Below, one piece after another: positions 1 to 9,404 of a DNA stretch of 64,000 nt. This DNA comes from WFQV01 sp964611145. GTDB taxonomy: Bacteria > Bacteroidota > Ignavibacteria > Ignavibacteriales > Melioribacteraceae. The notes below the pieces were generated by a model, which saw only the letters and a list, made by a program, of their open reading frames with translations, ran no database searches and was not told the origin of the DNA. The translations under genes and the position numbers were made by a program. Numbering within the stretch: the stretch's first letter is position 1; each line of letters begins with the position of its first letter. Location of the stretch: the NCBI GenBank assembly GCA_964611145.1, contig CAZSYM010000001.1:67821-131820 (forward strand). Direction: 5' to 3'.

Positions 1-1
1 G

Positions 2-106
2 AAAAAATATCTTAAGTTTACCGGTGGAAAAATATCGGTAAAAACAGTGGAAGGGAAAGGCACACTCTTTACCCTTACTTTCCCGATTGCCGAGGAAAAG
101 AAATAA
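2..106 (+). CDS. C-terminal tail of a sensor histidine kinase (5' end outside window)
   Basis: The open frame enters from the left edge and ends at TAA 104-106, giving 34 residues. The visible peptide GGKISVKTVEGKGTLFTLTF matches the last two strands of a HATPase_c domain, with the G2-box 'GKGTLFTLTFPI' that closes the ATP-binding fold of two-component kinases. Only the tail is present, so the sensor domain and partner regulator cannot be judged. A gap of about 75 bases with its own promoter separates it from the next gene. Confidence 0.75.
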   Translation, partial: KKYLKFTGGKISVKTVEGKGTLFTLTFPIAEEKK

Positions 107-127
107 AATTCGGTAACGCAGAGAACC

Positions 128-158
128 TTTGCTCTTTTGAGAGTGTAAAATAAATTTG
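128..158 (+). promoter_or_regulatory. Bacteroidota-type promoter for the Lon-family gene
   Basis: TTTG at 128-131 is followed after exactly 19 bases by TAAATTTG at 151-158. This matches the TTTG / TAnnTTTG boxes known for the primary sigma factor of Bacteroidota. A transcription start about 7 bases downstream would give a leader of roughly 15-20 bases. Motif match only. Confidence 0.5.
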
Positions 159-181
159 TTGAAAACAACACGAGAGTGAAA

Positions 182-2647
182 ATGCCTTTGATTAAAAGTA
201 GAAAACACAAGGAACTGAAGGCGGAAGAATTAAAGTGGGAATGCGATTCTTCACAATTCGATTTTGATACGACTACGAATGTAAAACCTATTGAGGGAAT
301 CGTTGGACAGGAGCGAGCGCTGAAAGCGCTGAAAATAGGCGTTGAAATGCGAAGCCCGGGTTATAATGTTTTTATTACGGGGCTTTCCGGTACCGGTAAA
401 TATACGACTTTGAAAAAGGTGTTGGAAACAATTCGTCCCGAAGCCCCGGAGCTTTTGGATTACGTTTATGTTAATAATTTTAAAGACCCCGACCGACCGC
501 GACTTTTGACTTTTCCCGCTGGCAACGCCAAAAAGTTTAAATCGGATTTAAAGCAAGCCATAAATTTTTTGAAAGAGAGAATTCCCAACGCTTTGGAACA
601 AGAACCGTTCCTTTCACAAAAAAATAAGCTGAATCGAAAATACGGAGAAAAGGAAAGGAAATTATTCGTTACATTCGAATCGAAACTGCGTAAGGATAAT
701 TTTACGCTTGGACAAATAAAGACGGGTGAATTTGTTCGTCCCGAAATTTTTGCGATAGTTGAAAAACAACCTGTGCTCGTACAACAATTGGGTGAGTTGA
801 TACAACAAAAAAAATTGGATGAAAAAGAGGCGGAGAAAATTCTTAAGAAATATGCCGATTTTCAGGAGGAACTACAGGCAATTTCCAAAAAGGTTTATGG
901 GTTGCAACAGGATTTTCAGAAGGAAATTCAAGAGCTGGAAAGGAAAGCCGTTCGGGGAATTGTTTCCGCCGTGATAGAAGATTTGAAAGAAAAATATGAG
1001 TATGAGAAGGTTAGGACTCATCTTGATGAGCTTGCCGAGGATGTTCTGGAAAATCTTGAGGTTTTCAAAGGGACAAAGCCCACCGAGGAGAGCGCACCGA
1101 ACGGAATGATTATCGATTATCTGAAAGATTATGAAGTTAATATTATCCTCGATAATTCGGAGACAAAGGAGCGACCCGTTGTTATCGAAACCACGCCGAG
1201 TTTTACCAACCTTTTCGGTGTTATAGAAAAAAGTTACGACCCTTCGGGAGGCTGGTATTCCGACTTTACGAAAATTAAGGCGGGTTCACTCTTGCGCGCT
1301 AACGGCGGCTACTTGGTGATAAATGCCATGGATGCTTTTACCGAGGTGGGCGTTTGGAAGACTCTCAAAAGAGTTCTGCTCTACGGAAAGCTTGAAATAC
1401 AAGACCTTTCCCATGTTTATCAGTTTTCCCCGAGCATAATTAAGCCCGAACCGATAGAGATAAATACAAAAGTGATTTTTATAGGAAATAACGAAATTTA
1501 TTCTCTGCTTTCGGAGTACGAGAACGATTTCAATAAGATTTTTAAGATTAAGGCGGAGTTTGATTACGAAATGAAACGCACTGAATCCGCTTTGGTCGAA
1601 TATACACGAGTGATAAAGAAATTAATCTCTACGGAAAATCTGCTTGAGTTTGATAAATCCGCAATAGCTCGAATTATTGAGTATGGCTCTCGCTATGCGG
1701 GACGCAAAGATAAGCTGACCACGCGTTTTGCTTATATAGCCGATTTGGTTCGAGAGGCAAGCTTTTGGGCAAAGGACGACGGCGAGAAAATGGTTTCCGA
1801 TTATCACGTCAAACTTGCTTATGAAACCTCGAGGGAAAGACACGGACTTTACGAGTCGAAATTAAAAGAAATGATTAACGATGATATTATTCTTATTGAT
1901 ACGGATGGGGAAAGAGTGGGACAGGTAAACGGCTTGGCGGTGTATGGCAATGGGAAATATTCTTTCGGTAAACCCACTCGAATTACGGCTGCCGTTTCTT
2001 TGGGTAACGGCAACATAATTAATGTGGAGCGTGAGGCTCAGCTGAGCGGGAGCATTCACAATAAGGGAGTGCTTATTATCGGCGGATATTTCCGAGAAAA
2101 GTTCGGGAAGAAAATACCTCTTTCATTTACGGCAAGTTTGGTGTTCGAACAGGGATACGGAATGATTGACGGCGATAGCGCCTCCGCTGCGGAAATTTGC
2201 GCCCTCCTCTCAACCATCTCCGAAATACCGATTAAACAATCCCTTGCGATTACGGGCTCCGTTAATCAGAAGGGTGATATTCAACCGATAGGAGGCGTGA
2301 ACGAGAAAATAGAAGGCTTTTTCGATGTTTGTAAGGAAAGAGGATTAAATAAAAAACATGGTGTGATTATTCCCGTGCAAAACGTTAAGGATTTGATGTT
2401 GAAAGACGAAATTGTGGAAGCCGTAAAAAGAAAGGAGTTTCACATTTATCCTGTTTCTAAAATCGAGGAAGCAATTGAGATTTTGACGGGAGTTAAAGCC
2501 GGTAAACAACTCAAAAACGGTGGGTACGAGGCGAATACCGTTTTCGGTACGGTGGAGAAAAAATTGAAGGAAATGAGAAAGCGTTTGAAACCGACTCCGA
2601 CACAGGCAACTCAAAAATCCGCTAAAAAGAAGAAGGGAAAGAAATGA
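182..2647 (+). CDS. Lon-family (S16) protease with AAA domain
   Basis: ATP-dependent serine protease of the Lon superfamily with an AAA_32-type N-terminal half, as in E. coli YcbZ, rather than classical LonA. Numbering is from ATG 182 (821 aa). A P-loop 'GLSGTGKYT' lies near residue 70; it has Tyr where Ser/Thr normally follows the Lys. A coiled-coil rich insert spans about 110-290. The C-terminal protease domain has the Ser-Lys dyad: Ser666 in 'GDSAS' and Lys709 in 'GGVNEK', 43 residues apart as in E. coli Lon. The C-terminus is a Lys-rich tail. An in-frame GTG at 176 is an alternative start, but ATG 182 has GAGAG five bases upstream. The stop overlaps the pyruvate kinase start (ATGA), so the two are probably translationally coupled. 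Confidence 0.88.
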   Translation: MPLIKSRKHKELKAEELKWECDSSQFDFDTTTNVKPIEGIVGQERALKALKIGVEMRSPGYNVFITGLSGTGKYTTLKKVLETIRPEAPELLDYVYVNNFKDPDRPRLLTFPAGNAKKFKSDLKQAINFLKERIPNALEQEPFLSQKNKLNRKYGEKERKLFVTFESKLRKDNFTLGQIKTGEFVRPEIFAIVEKQPVLVQQLGELIQQKKLDEKEAEKILKKYADFQEELQAISKKVYGLQQDFQKEIQELERKAVRGIVSAVIEDLKEKYEYEKVRTHLDELAEDVLENLEVFKGTKPTEESAPNGMIIDYLKDYEVNIILDNSETKERPVVIETTPSFTNLFGVIEKSYDPSGGWYSDFTKIKAGSLLRANGGYLVINAMDAFTEVGVWKTLKRVLLYGKLEIQDLSHVYQFSPSIIKPEPIEINTKVIFIGNNEIYSLLSEYENDFNKIFKIKAEFDYEMKRTESALVEYTRVIKKLISTENLLEFDKSAIARIIEYGSRYAGRKDKLTTRFAYIADLVREASFWAKDDGEKMVSDYHVKLAYETSRERHGLYESKLKEMINDDIILIDTDGERVGQVNGLAVYGNGKYSFGKPTRITAAVSLGNGNIINVEREAQLSGSIHNKGVLIIGGYFREKFGKKIPLSFTASLVFEQGYGMIDGDSASAAEICALLSTISEIPIKQSLAITGSVNQKGDIQPIGGVNEKIEGFFDVCKERGLNKKHGVIIPVQNVKDLMLKDEIVEAVKRKEFHIYPVSKIEEAIEILTGVKAGKQLKNGGYEANTVFGTVEKKLKEMRKRLKPTPTQATQKSAKKKKGKK

Positions 2648-4071
2648 AAGAGCCTAAAACGAAAATTTTGGCAACCGTCGGTCCCGCCTCCGATTCCGAG
2701 GAAATGTTGGAAGCCTTTGTGAATAATGGCGTGGATGCATTCAGACTTAATTTTTCCCATGGTACGCATGAATATTTCGATGCGGTGATTGAAAAAATAA
2801 ACACAGTTAGGGAAAAAACGGGCAGACCGGTTTCAATCCTTGCGGATTTGCAGGGACCTAAAATAAGAGTTGGTGAAATAGAAGGAGGCCATGTTCTCTT
2901 GAAGGAGGGAGGCGAGATTGAAATCACTATGGAAGATGTCGTGGGCAATGAAAAACGAATTTCTTCTTCTTATAAATTGCTTGCACATGACGCGAGGGTT
3001 GGAGACGTAATTCTTTTGGACGACGGCTTGTTGCGACTTGAGGTGAAGGAAAAGAAAAACGATTTTCTCGTTTGTAAAATCATTGAAGGCGGGATTCTCA
3101 AATCTCATAAGGGAATGAATTTACCTGGAATGAAAATAAGTTCTCCGGCATTGACAGAGAAAGACAAGGAGGATTTGGAGTTTGCGTTAAGTAAGGGTGT
3201 GGATTTTGTAGCGCTTTCTTTCGTGCGTAGCGCGGAGGATATTCATGATTTGAAAGAACACCTTGCAGAGGCGGGGAAAACCGTTCCCATAATTGCAAAA
3301 ATAGAAAAACCGGAAGCGGTGGAGCATTTCGACGCCATACTCGAAGAATGCGACGGTATAATGGTGGCGCGCGGAGATTTGGGTGTGGAAATTGAACCTC
3401 AACGGGTACCGATTATTCAAAAGAAAATAATAGCTAAATGCAATGCGGTTGGCAAACTTGTTATTACCGCCACACAAATGTTGGAATCGATGATTGAAAA
3501 CCCCGTACCCACTCGCGCGGAGGCGTCCGATGTTGCTAATGCCGTTTTCGACGGTACCGATGTTGTGATGTTAAGCGGAGAAACTTCCGTTGGAAAGCAT
3601 CCCGTTGAAACTGTGAAGATGATGAACAGTATATTGGAAACCGCCGAAAGCGCCGGTATCGAGCGGGAAATACGTTTCGAAACACCGAAGGATGTTACGG
3701 GTAATTTGTTCGATTCTTCCGCCAAGGGAATTGCCGATATTGCGGAGCAGGTGCAAGCCAAGGCAATTGTTGTTTTTACTCATTTTGGAAGAAAAGCAAG
3801 AGTGCTTGCCAAATTTAGACCGCAAGCGCCAATCTTCGCTTTTACGGATAAGAAACAGACACTTTATAGATTGAACCTTTACAGAGGTATATTGCCTTTC
3901 TCTATTAGGGATTTTTCCGACGAGGAAGGCGCAATCGAATACGCCAAGTATAGCGTAAATAAATTTGTAAACTTTGGTGACGGAGATGTGCTCCTTTTTA
4001 CGGCGGGAGCGCCGATTACCGATAAGGGACGTAAAACATGGATTCGTTTCGAAGTGTGGAGGAACGAATGA
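2644..4071 (+). CDS. pyk: Pyruvate kinase
   Basis: Catalyses phosphoenolpyruvate + ADP to pyruvate + ATP, the last step of glycolysis, in the cytoplasm. The 475-residue protein has the normal bacterial length. It opens with 'TKILATVGPAS', continues with 'RLNFSHG' (substrate/ATP binding), carries the family signature 'IIAKIEKPEAV' with its catalytic Lys and metal-binding Glu, and then 'GIMVARGDLGVEI' and 'TATQMLESM'. The C-terminal domain, probably the allosteric one, is complete. It starts in a 4-base overlap with the Lon-family gene and ends in a 4-base overlap with the radical SAM gene, so the three are almost certainly one transcript, although their functions are unrelated. Confidence 0.96.
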   Translation: MKEPKTKILATVGPASDSEEMLEAFVNNGVDAFRLNFSHGTHEYFDAVIEKINTVREKTGRPVSILADLQGPKIRVGEIEGGHVLLKEGGEIEITMEDVVGNEKRISSSYKLLAHDARVGDVILLDDGLLRLEVKEKKNDFLVCKIIEGGILKSHKGMNLPGMKISSPALTEKDKEDLEFALSKGVDFVALSFVRSAEDIHDLKEHLAEAGKTVPIIAKIEKPEAVEHFDAILEECDGIMVARGDLGVEIEPQRVPIIQKKIIAKCNAVGKLVITATQMLESMIENPVPTRAEASDVANAVFDGTDVVMLSGETSVGKHPVETVKMMNSILETAESAGIEREIRFETPKDVTGNLFDSSAKGIADIAEQVQAKAIVVFTHFGRKARVLAKFRPQAPIFAFTDKKQTLYRLNLYRGILPFSIRDFSDEEGAIEYAKYSVNKFVNFGDGDVLLFTAGAPITDKGRKTWIRFEVWRNE

Positions 4072-5087
4072 ACGAGGCTAAATTAGCCAAGTGGTGGGAA
4101 ACTCTCCCGAACGGTAAAATTCTCTGTACTCTTTGTCCCCGTTATTGTACCCTCGGCGAGGGACAAAAGGGCTTTTGTTATATTCGAGAGAATAGGGGCG
4201 GAAAACTTTATTCGACGGGTTATGCGCGTCCTACGGGGTTTGCAATTGACCCCATAGAGAAGAAACCCTTGAGCCATTTCCTGCCGGGTAGCACCGTCCT
4301 CAGCTTTGGTACGGCGGGATGTAATCTCGGCTGTAAGTTCTGCCAAAATTGGCATATGAGCAAGGCTCGGAGCGACGAGATAAATTCCGTTTACGCCACT
4401 CCGGAGGATGTAGTCGCTCTTGCGCTTAAATATGGCACTCCATCTATTGCATATACGTATAACGACCCTACGATTTTCGGGGAATATGTGATCGATGTTT
4501 CCCGAATTGCTCGCGAGGCTGGGATTAAAAACGTAATGGTTACCGCGGGATATATTACCGCTGAAGCTCGGAAAGAGGTTTACGAATTCATAGACGCCGC
4601 AAATGTTGACTTGAAAGCATTTACCGAAAGGTTTTATCATAAACTCACTTTTTCACATCTCCAACCCGTTTTGGACACATTGCTTTGGTTGAGAAACGAG
4701 ACGGATGTCTGGATAGAAATAACCACACTTCTTATTCCCGGCGAGAATGATTCGGACGAGGAAATAGGACGATTAAGTTCTTGGGTAGCTTTGAATCTCG
4801 GCAAGGACACGCCGATTCACTTTACGGCGTTTCATCCCGCATTTAAGATGCTATCTACGCCCCCTACGCCACCCTCGACTCTTACAAGGGCGAGACAAAT
4901 TGCAATGGAGGAAGGACTCAATTTTGTCTATACCGGCAATGTGCACGATACGGAGGGACAGACGACTTTTTGCCCGCATTGCGGACGTCCGGTTATCGAA
5001 AGGGATTGGCACTCCGTTTTGTCTTACGAGTTGAAGGATGGGAAATGCCCGACTTGCGGTGCCGAAATAGCCGGTGTGTGGAAATAA
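4068..5087 (+). CDS. amrS: AmmeMemoRadiSam system radical SAM enzyme (AmrS-like)
   Basis: Radical S-adenosylmethionine enzyme of the pyruvate-formate-lyase-activase-like family known as AmrS, usually encoded with Memo (AmrB) and AMMECR1 (AmrA). The radical cluster motif CxxxCxxC is Cys85-Cys89-Cys92 ('CNLGCKFCQ'). It is preceded by an N-terminal Cys-rich segment (Cys20, 23, 27, 37) and followed by a C-terminal zinc-ribbon-like pair of CPxC motifs. ATG 4068 is chosen because GGAGG lies at 4058-4062 and it overlaps the pyk stop as ATGA; an in-frame ATG 30 bases upstream would run further into pyk. The partners amrA and amrB are not in this window. The exact reaction is not settled in the literature known to me. 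Confidence 0.88.
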   Translation: MNEAKLAKWWETLPNGKILCTLCPRYCTLGEGQKGFCYIRENRGGKLYSTGYARPTGFAIDPIEKKPLSHFLPGSTVLSFGTAGCNLGCKFCQNWHMSKARSDEINSVYATPEDVVALALKYGTPSIAYTYNDPTIFGEYVIDVSRIAREAGIKNVMVTAGYITAEARKEVYEFIDAANVDLKAFTERFYHKLTFSHLQPVLDTLLWLRNETDVWIEITTLLIPGENDSDEEIGRLSSWVALNLGKDTPIHFTAFHPAFKMLSTPPTPPSTLTRARQIAMEEGLNFVYTGNVHDTEGQTTFCPHCGRPVIERDWHSVLSYELKDGKCPTCGAEIAGVWK

Positions 5088-5091
5088 CCCG

Positions 5092-5123
5092 ATTGTCCTT
5101 TCTTTAATTATTTTCTATTTTAG
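5092..5123 (+). promoter_or_regulatory. Possible promoter of lysA
   Basis: ATTG at 5092-5095, a 20-base spacer and TATTTTAG at 5116-5123 resemble the TTTG / TAnnTTTG pattern with one mismatch in each box. It lies in the short gap between amrS and lysA. Confidence 0.33.
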
Positions 5124-5148
5124 TTCCCTTAAAAAATAGGATTGCTGT

Positions 5149-6414
5149 ATGGTTAAGTTCGAGAACGATAGTTTTTATTATAAAGACAACACTCTTTTTT
5201 GCGAAGAAGTTCCCCTCGACGTTTTGGCTGATGAATTCGGAACGCCGCTTTATGTGTATAGTAGAAAGTTCTTCGAAGAAAAATTCAAAGAGTTCTCAGA
5301 TGCTTTCTCCGAGGTGAAGCATAGAATTTTCTTCGCCGTTAAGAGCAATTATAATGTAAATGTGATCCGCGTGTTTTATGCCATGGGCGCGGGATTGGAT
5401 GTGAATTCCGCCGGTGAGTTTTATCGCGCCGTTAAAGCGGGTGCGAAACCTTCGGATATGATACTTACGGGCGTGGGCAAGACCGACGAGGAGATAGAGC
5501 TTGGCTTGAGGGAAAATGTTATGATGATTAAGGCGGAAAGTTTCGATGAAATCGTGAAAATAAACGAGATAGCGGGAAAACTCGGTGTGGTCGCTCCGCT
5601 TGCCATTCGTGTTAATCCCGATGTTGATCCCAAAACGCATCCGTATATTTCCACGGGACTCTCGGAAAATAAATTCGGGATTAATTCCGCCGATGCCTTC
5701 GTTGCTTTTAAGGAAGCCTCCAAAATGAAAAACATCCGGGTTACCGGAATAGATATGCATATAGGTTCACAAATTACAAGCGTTGCGCCTTATGAGGAAG
5801 CGGTGGAAAAACTGGCGGAGGATTTTTTCCGCCTGAGGGAAAACGGTATAATCCTTGAACACTTCGATATTGGCGGCGGAATGGGAATCCGTTATAAAGA
5901 CGAGGAACCTTTTTCTCCCGCACAATTGGCGGAAGCTATATTGCCTACTCTGAAAAAACTGGACTGCGAGATACTTTTCGAACCGGGGCGGTTTTTAACC
6001 GCTAACGGCGGAGCGTTGATTACGAAGACGCTTTACAATAAGAGTAATGGAGAGAAAAATTTTGTGATTGTGGACGCGGCAATGAGCGACCTTTTGCGCC
6101 CAAGCTTGTATAAGGCGTATCATCATATTCAGCCCGTAAAAATTGAGGAAACGGAAATGTTCGTAGCCGATGTGGTGGGTCCTGTTTGTGAAAGCGGGGA
6201 TTATCTCGCCAAGCAAAGAAGGATCCCCCGACCTGAAAACGGTTCTCTGCTTGCCGTAATGAGCGCGGGGGCTTATGGTATGGTAATGGCTTCTAATTAT
6301 AACGCAAGACGAAAACCGGCGGAGGTTTTGGTTGACGGCGAAAATTTCACGTTAATTCGCAGTAGGGAAACCTTCGAACATATGCTTTACGACGAGAGAT
6401 TGAAAATTAATTAA
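5149..6414 (+). CDS. lysA: Diaminopimelate decarboxylase
   Basis: PLP-dependent enzyme that decarboxylates meso-diaminopimelate to L-lysine, the last step of lysine synthesis. The 421-residue protein has the fold-III decarboxylase layout. Lys65 in 'FAVKSNYN' forms the PLP Schiff base. 'HIGSQI', 'GGGMGI' and 'EPGR' build the phosphate- and substrate-binding loops, and 'CESGD' supplies the active-site Cys from the C-terminal beta domain. The gene probably has its own promoter and is followed ten bases later by the S9 peptidase gene, with no terminator visible between them. No other lysine-pathway gene is adjacent. Confidence 0.96.
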   Translation: MVKFENDSFYYKDNTLFCEEVPLDVLADEFGTPLYVYSRKFFEEKFKEFSDAFSEVKHRIFFAVKSNYNVNVIRVFYAMGAGLDVNSAGEFYRAVKAGAKPSDMILTGVGKTDEEIELGLRENVMMIKAESFDEIVKINEIAGKLGVVAPLAIRVNPDVDPKTHPYISTGLSENKFGINSADAFVAFKEASKMKNIRVTGIDMHIGSQITSVAPYEEAVEKLAEDFFRLRENGIILEHFDIGGGMGIRYKDEEPFSPAQLAEAILPTLKKLDCEILFEPGRFLTANGGALITKTLYNKSNGEKNFVIVDAAMSDLLRPSLYKAYHHIQPVKIEETEMFVADVVGPVCESGDYLAKQRRIPRPENGSLLAVMSAGAYGMVMASNYNARRKPAEVLVDGENFTLIRSRETFEHMLYDERLKIN

Positions 6415-6424
6415 AGGTGCTCGA

Positions 6425-8467
6425 ATGAAAATTAGAGTTTTCTTATCGTTGATTGTCATCTTTGCCTTTGCGTCTTTTACGAGGGCGCAGTATAAACAAC
6501 CGATGACAGTTAAAGATTTGTGGGCAATGAAAAGAATCGGTACTTTCGATGTCTCGCCCGACGGTTCCAAAATAGTTTTTGAAGCGACAAAATACAGCCT
6601 CGAAAAAAACAAGGGAGATGCCGATATTTATTTGATTAATTCGGACGGTACGAATCTTCATCCTTTGCTTTTTAGCCCCGCTTCCGAGAACAACCCTAAA
6701 TTTTCCAAAGATGGCAAAAGAGTTTTCTTCCTGAAGAAAAGCCAAATCTGGAGTTGTAACCTTGAGGGGAAAGATTTGAAGAAAATAACAAATCTTTATA
6801 CCGGAGTAACGGATTTTACGCTTTCTCCGGACGGCTCAAGGTTTTTGCTTACCTCGGAGGTTAATCCCTATTGTGCGACGCAAGCATGTAATAAAAAGCG
6901 GGACGAATATTTAAAAAATCGGAAGGCGAGCGGAATAATAATAAAGCAACTGATGTTTCGCCATTGGAATCGCTGGCATGTTTATAACAGAAGCCACCTT
7001 TATCTTTTCGATAAAAATAAAGACGAGTATATAGACGTTACTTTGCATCAACTTAACGATATTCCTCCGATTGATTTGGGAAGCGCGCACGATTTCACTT
7101 TTTCTCCCGATGGTAAGGAAATCGCTTTTGTAATGAATCCCGATAGAGTCGTTGCCACTAGTACGAATAACGAGGTTTATATTACGGATGCAACCAAACT
7201 CAGAAAGAATTTTTTGCCCCGCTACAAAAAAATTTCCGTGAGCAAGGGGAACGATAACGAACCGGTTTATTCCCCCGATGGACGCTACATAGCTTTTCGC
7301 TCTATGAAACATGCGGGTTTCGAAGCGGATAAATCGGATTTGATAATCTATGATAGAAAAAGCGGGACTCTGCGGAATTTGACGGAGGATTGGATTTATT
7401 CGGTGGGCGAAATTGTTTGGACAAAGGATTCTAAAAATATTTTGATTACCACTCCGTATGAAATAAACAATGCGATATTCGAAATAAACGTGGCAACCGG
7501 CAAGAGAAAGCCTTTGTTAAAGGCACATGTGAACAATTCGCTTAGGCTTTCGAGCGACGGTAAAACGCTTTACTTCAGACAACAACGATCTACACTTCCT
7601 TATGAAATTTTTGCTATGGATTTGGCGACGGGTAAGGTTCGTCAGGTTACCAATATTAACGGGGAGCGCCTTGCAAAGATTCGCTGGCACGAGATAGAAA
7701 CATTTTGGAGTACTGGAGCGGGTGGTACTAAAATACAATCCATTCTCGTGAAACCTCCGTTTTTTCACAAGGGAGATAAATATCCTCTTATCTTTTTAAT
7801 TCATGGGGGTCCGCAAGGACATTGGTCGGACGATTTCCATTATCGTTGGAATTTGCAACTCTTCGCCTCTTTCGGCTATGTGGTTGTGGCTCCGAATCCC
7901 CGCGGTAGCATTGGCTACGGTCAGAAGTTTACCGACGAAATATCTAAAGATTGGGGCGGAAAGGTTTATGTTGACTTAATGAACGCTCTCGATTATGCTT
8001 TGCAAAAATTTGACTTTATCGATACCAATAATGTTTTTGCGGCGGGAGCTTCGTACGGCGGCTATATGATTAATTGGATAGAAGGACATACGGATAGATT
8101 TAACGCTTTGGTTTGTCACGATGGTGTGTATGACCTGGCAAGTATGTACGGTAGTACGGAGGAGCTTTGGTTTCCGGAATGGGAGTTCGGAGGACCTCCG
8201 TGGGAAAATCCCGAGCTTTATAAAAAGTGGTCGCCGAGTACGTATGTGAAGAATTTTAAAACCCCTATGTTGATTATTCACGGTGCGCACGATTATCGCG
8301 TGCCGGAAACACAAGCATTTCAGCTGTTTACGGCGCTTCAAAGGAGGGGAGTTCAAAGTAAATTGCTTTACTTCCCGGACGAAACACATTTCGTTACCAA
8401 GCCCCAAAACAGTAAATTGTGGTGGGAAACGATTTTCGAATGGTTTTCAAGACATAAAAGAAAGTAA
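6425..8467 (+). CDS. Secreted S9 family prolyl oligopeptidase
   Basis: Serine peptidase of family S9 (acylaminoacyl/dipeptidyl peptidase type) that cuts short peptides, probably in the periplasm. A signal peptide covers residues 1-21 (hydrophobic stretch ending 'TRAQ'). Residues 30-420 form a WD-like beta-propeller with repeated 'SPDG' strands ('DVSPDGSK', 'TLSPDGSR', 'TFSPDGKE', 'VYSPDGRY'). The C-terminal alpha/beta hydrolase domain has a complete triad: Ser543 in 'GASYGGY', Asp623 in 'HGAHDYR' and His655 in 'ETHF'. The oxyanion motif 'HGGPQG' is present. The gene lies in a tight run with the DUF1232, Nudix and LytM genes. It joins the M1, S8 and M14 peptidases of this window as part of an external peptide-degrading set. 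Confidence 0.93.
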   Translation: MKIRVFLSLIVIFAFASFTRAQYKQPMTVKDLWAMKRIGTFDVSPDGSKIVFEATKYSLEKNKGDADIYLINSDGTNLHPLLFSPASENNPKFSKDGKRVFFLKKSQIWSCNLEGKDLKKITNLYTGVTDFTLSPDGSRFLLTSEVNPYCATQACNKKRDEYLKNRKASGIIIKQLMFRHWNRWHVYNRSHLYLFDKNKDEYIDVTLHQLNDIPPIDLGSAHDFTFSPDGKEIAFVMNPDRVVATSTNNEVYITDATKLRKNFLPRYKKISVSKGNDNEPVYSPDGRYIAFRSMKHAGFEADKSDLIIYDRKSGTLRNLTEDWIYSVGEIVWTKDSKNILITTPYEINNAIFEINVATGKRKPLLKAHVNNSLRLSSDGKTLYFRQQRSTLPYEIFAMDLATGKVRQVTNINGERLAKIRWHEIETFWSTGAGGTKIQSILVKPPFFHKGDKYPLIFLIHGGPQGHWSDDFHYRWNLQLFASFGYVVVAPNPRGSIGYGQKFTDEISKDWGGKVYVDLMNALDYALQKFDFIDTNNVFAAGASYGGYMINWIEGHTDRFNALVCHDGVYDLASMYGSTEELWFPEWEFGGPPWENPELYKKWSPSTYVKNFKTPMLIIHGAHDYRVPETQAFQLFTALQRRGVQSKLLYFPDETHFVTKPQNSKLWWETIFEWFSRHKRK

Positions 8468-8472
8468 GGAAA

Positions 8473-8829
8473 ATGGAAGAAGACAAAAACATTGAAACGG
8501 TTGAAGAATTATCGGCGGAGTACGACTCGCCCGAAGCTGTGGAGAAAGGCGTTGCGGTAATTGATGAAAAACTGTGGGAGAAGGTCGAGCGCGTCGGCAA
8601 GAAGATTTCCTTCGGTAAAGATTTAATGGCGCTTTACCGTTACATTACCGACCCCACGGTCAAATGGTATAGGAAATCAATTGTGGTGGCGGCTTTGATT
8701 TATTTCATAACTCCCGTGGATGCTATTCCCGATTTGGCGCCGTTCGTTGGATACCTGGACGATTTGGGTGTGATAGCCGCAGTGTTGAAATATCTGGGAC
8801 ACGAGCTTACTCCCTATTATGAAGACTGA
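8473..8829 (+). CDS. DUF1232 (YkvA-like) small membrane protein
   Basis: A 118-residue protein with the DUF1232 core 'YFITPVDAIPDLAPFVGYLDDLGV' split over residues 73-97, a hydrophobic hairpin with conserved Pro and Asp residues. The N-terminal 40 residues are acidic and probably cytoplasmic. The family is widespread and its role is not established. It begins five bases after the S9 peptidase stop, so the two are likely co-transcribed; a connection in function is not evident. Confidence 0.85.
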   Translation: MEEDKNIETVEELSAEYDSPEAVEKGVAVIDEKLWEKVERVGKKISFGKDLMALYRYITDPTVKWYRKSIVVAALIYFITPVDAIPDLAPFVGYLDDLGVIAAVLKYLGHELTPYYED

Positions 8830-8849
8830 TATTTTGTGGGAATCGCTCG

Positions 8850-9404
8850 ATGAATTTTAAACTCCTAAATTCCCGAAAGATTTTCTCGGGAAAAGTTTTT
8901 GACGTTCGCTTGGACGAGATACAGTATAAGCGCACCGGTAATAAATCTCCGCGCGAGGTGGTGGAACATCGAGGCGGCGCCGTTGTGATTGCTCTTACCG
9001 ACGAAGGGAAAATCCCTCTGGTCAAGCAATTCCGCTATCCCTTGAATACATTTATATGGGAGCTTCCGGCTGGGAAATTGGAAAGCTCGGAACCTCCGGA
9101 GTTGTGTGCTAAAAGGGAACTGGAGGAGGAAACGGGTTATATTGCGGAAAAAATTGTTCCGCTGGGCTCCATTTTTACCACGCCGGGGTATTCGACGGAG
9201 GAATTGTATATTTTCCTTGCTACGGATTTAAGAAAAGGGAAAATCGCTTTGGAGGAGGGCGAGGAGGGAATGAAAATAAAAGAGTTCTTCCCTTCCGAAA
9301 TAAAAGAGATGATTTTACGTGGGAAGATTAAAGACGGCAAGACGATTGCCGGGATGTTTTACTTTTTCAATTCACCGAATAAGGAAGGAAAGGAAACCCC
9401 GTGA
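8850..9404 (+). CDS. Nudix hydrolase, ADP-ribose pyrophosphatase type
   Basis: Hydrolyses nucleoside diphosphates linked to another moiety, most likely ADP-ribose to AMP and ribose 5-phosphate. The Nudix box is perfect from Gly75 to Tyr97 (G-x5-E-x7-REL-x-EE-x-GY), with the metal-binding Glu residues at 93 and 94. The upstream 'REVVEHRGGAVVIAL' and 'VKQFRYP', and the Pro residues after the box, are typical of ADP-ribose pyrophosphatases. Length is 184 residues, normal for the group. The stop codon overlaps the GTG start of the next gene. Substrate choice within the family is inferred. Confidence 0.88.
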   Translation: MNFKLLNSRKIFSGKVFDVRLDEIQYKRTGNKSPREVVEHRGGAVVIALTDEGKIPLVKQFRYPLNTFIWELPAGKLESSEPPELCAKRELEEETGYIAEKIVPLGSIFTTPGYSTEELYIFLATDLRKGKIALEEGEEGMKIKEFFPSEIKEMILRGKIKDGKTIAGMFYFFNSPNKEGKETP

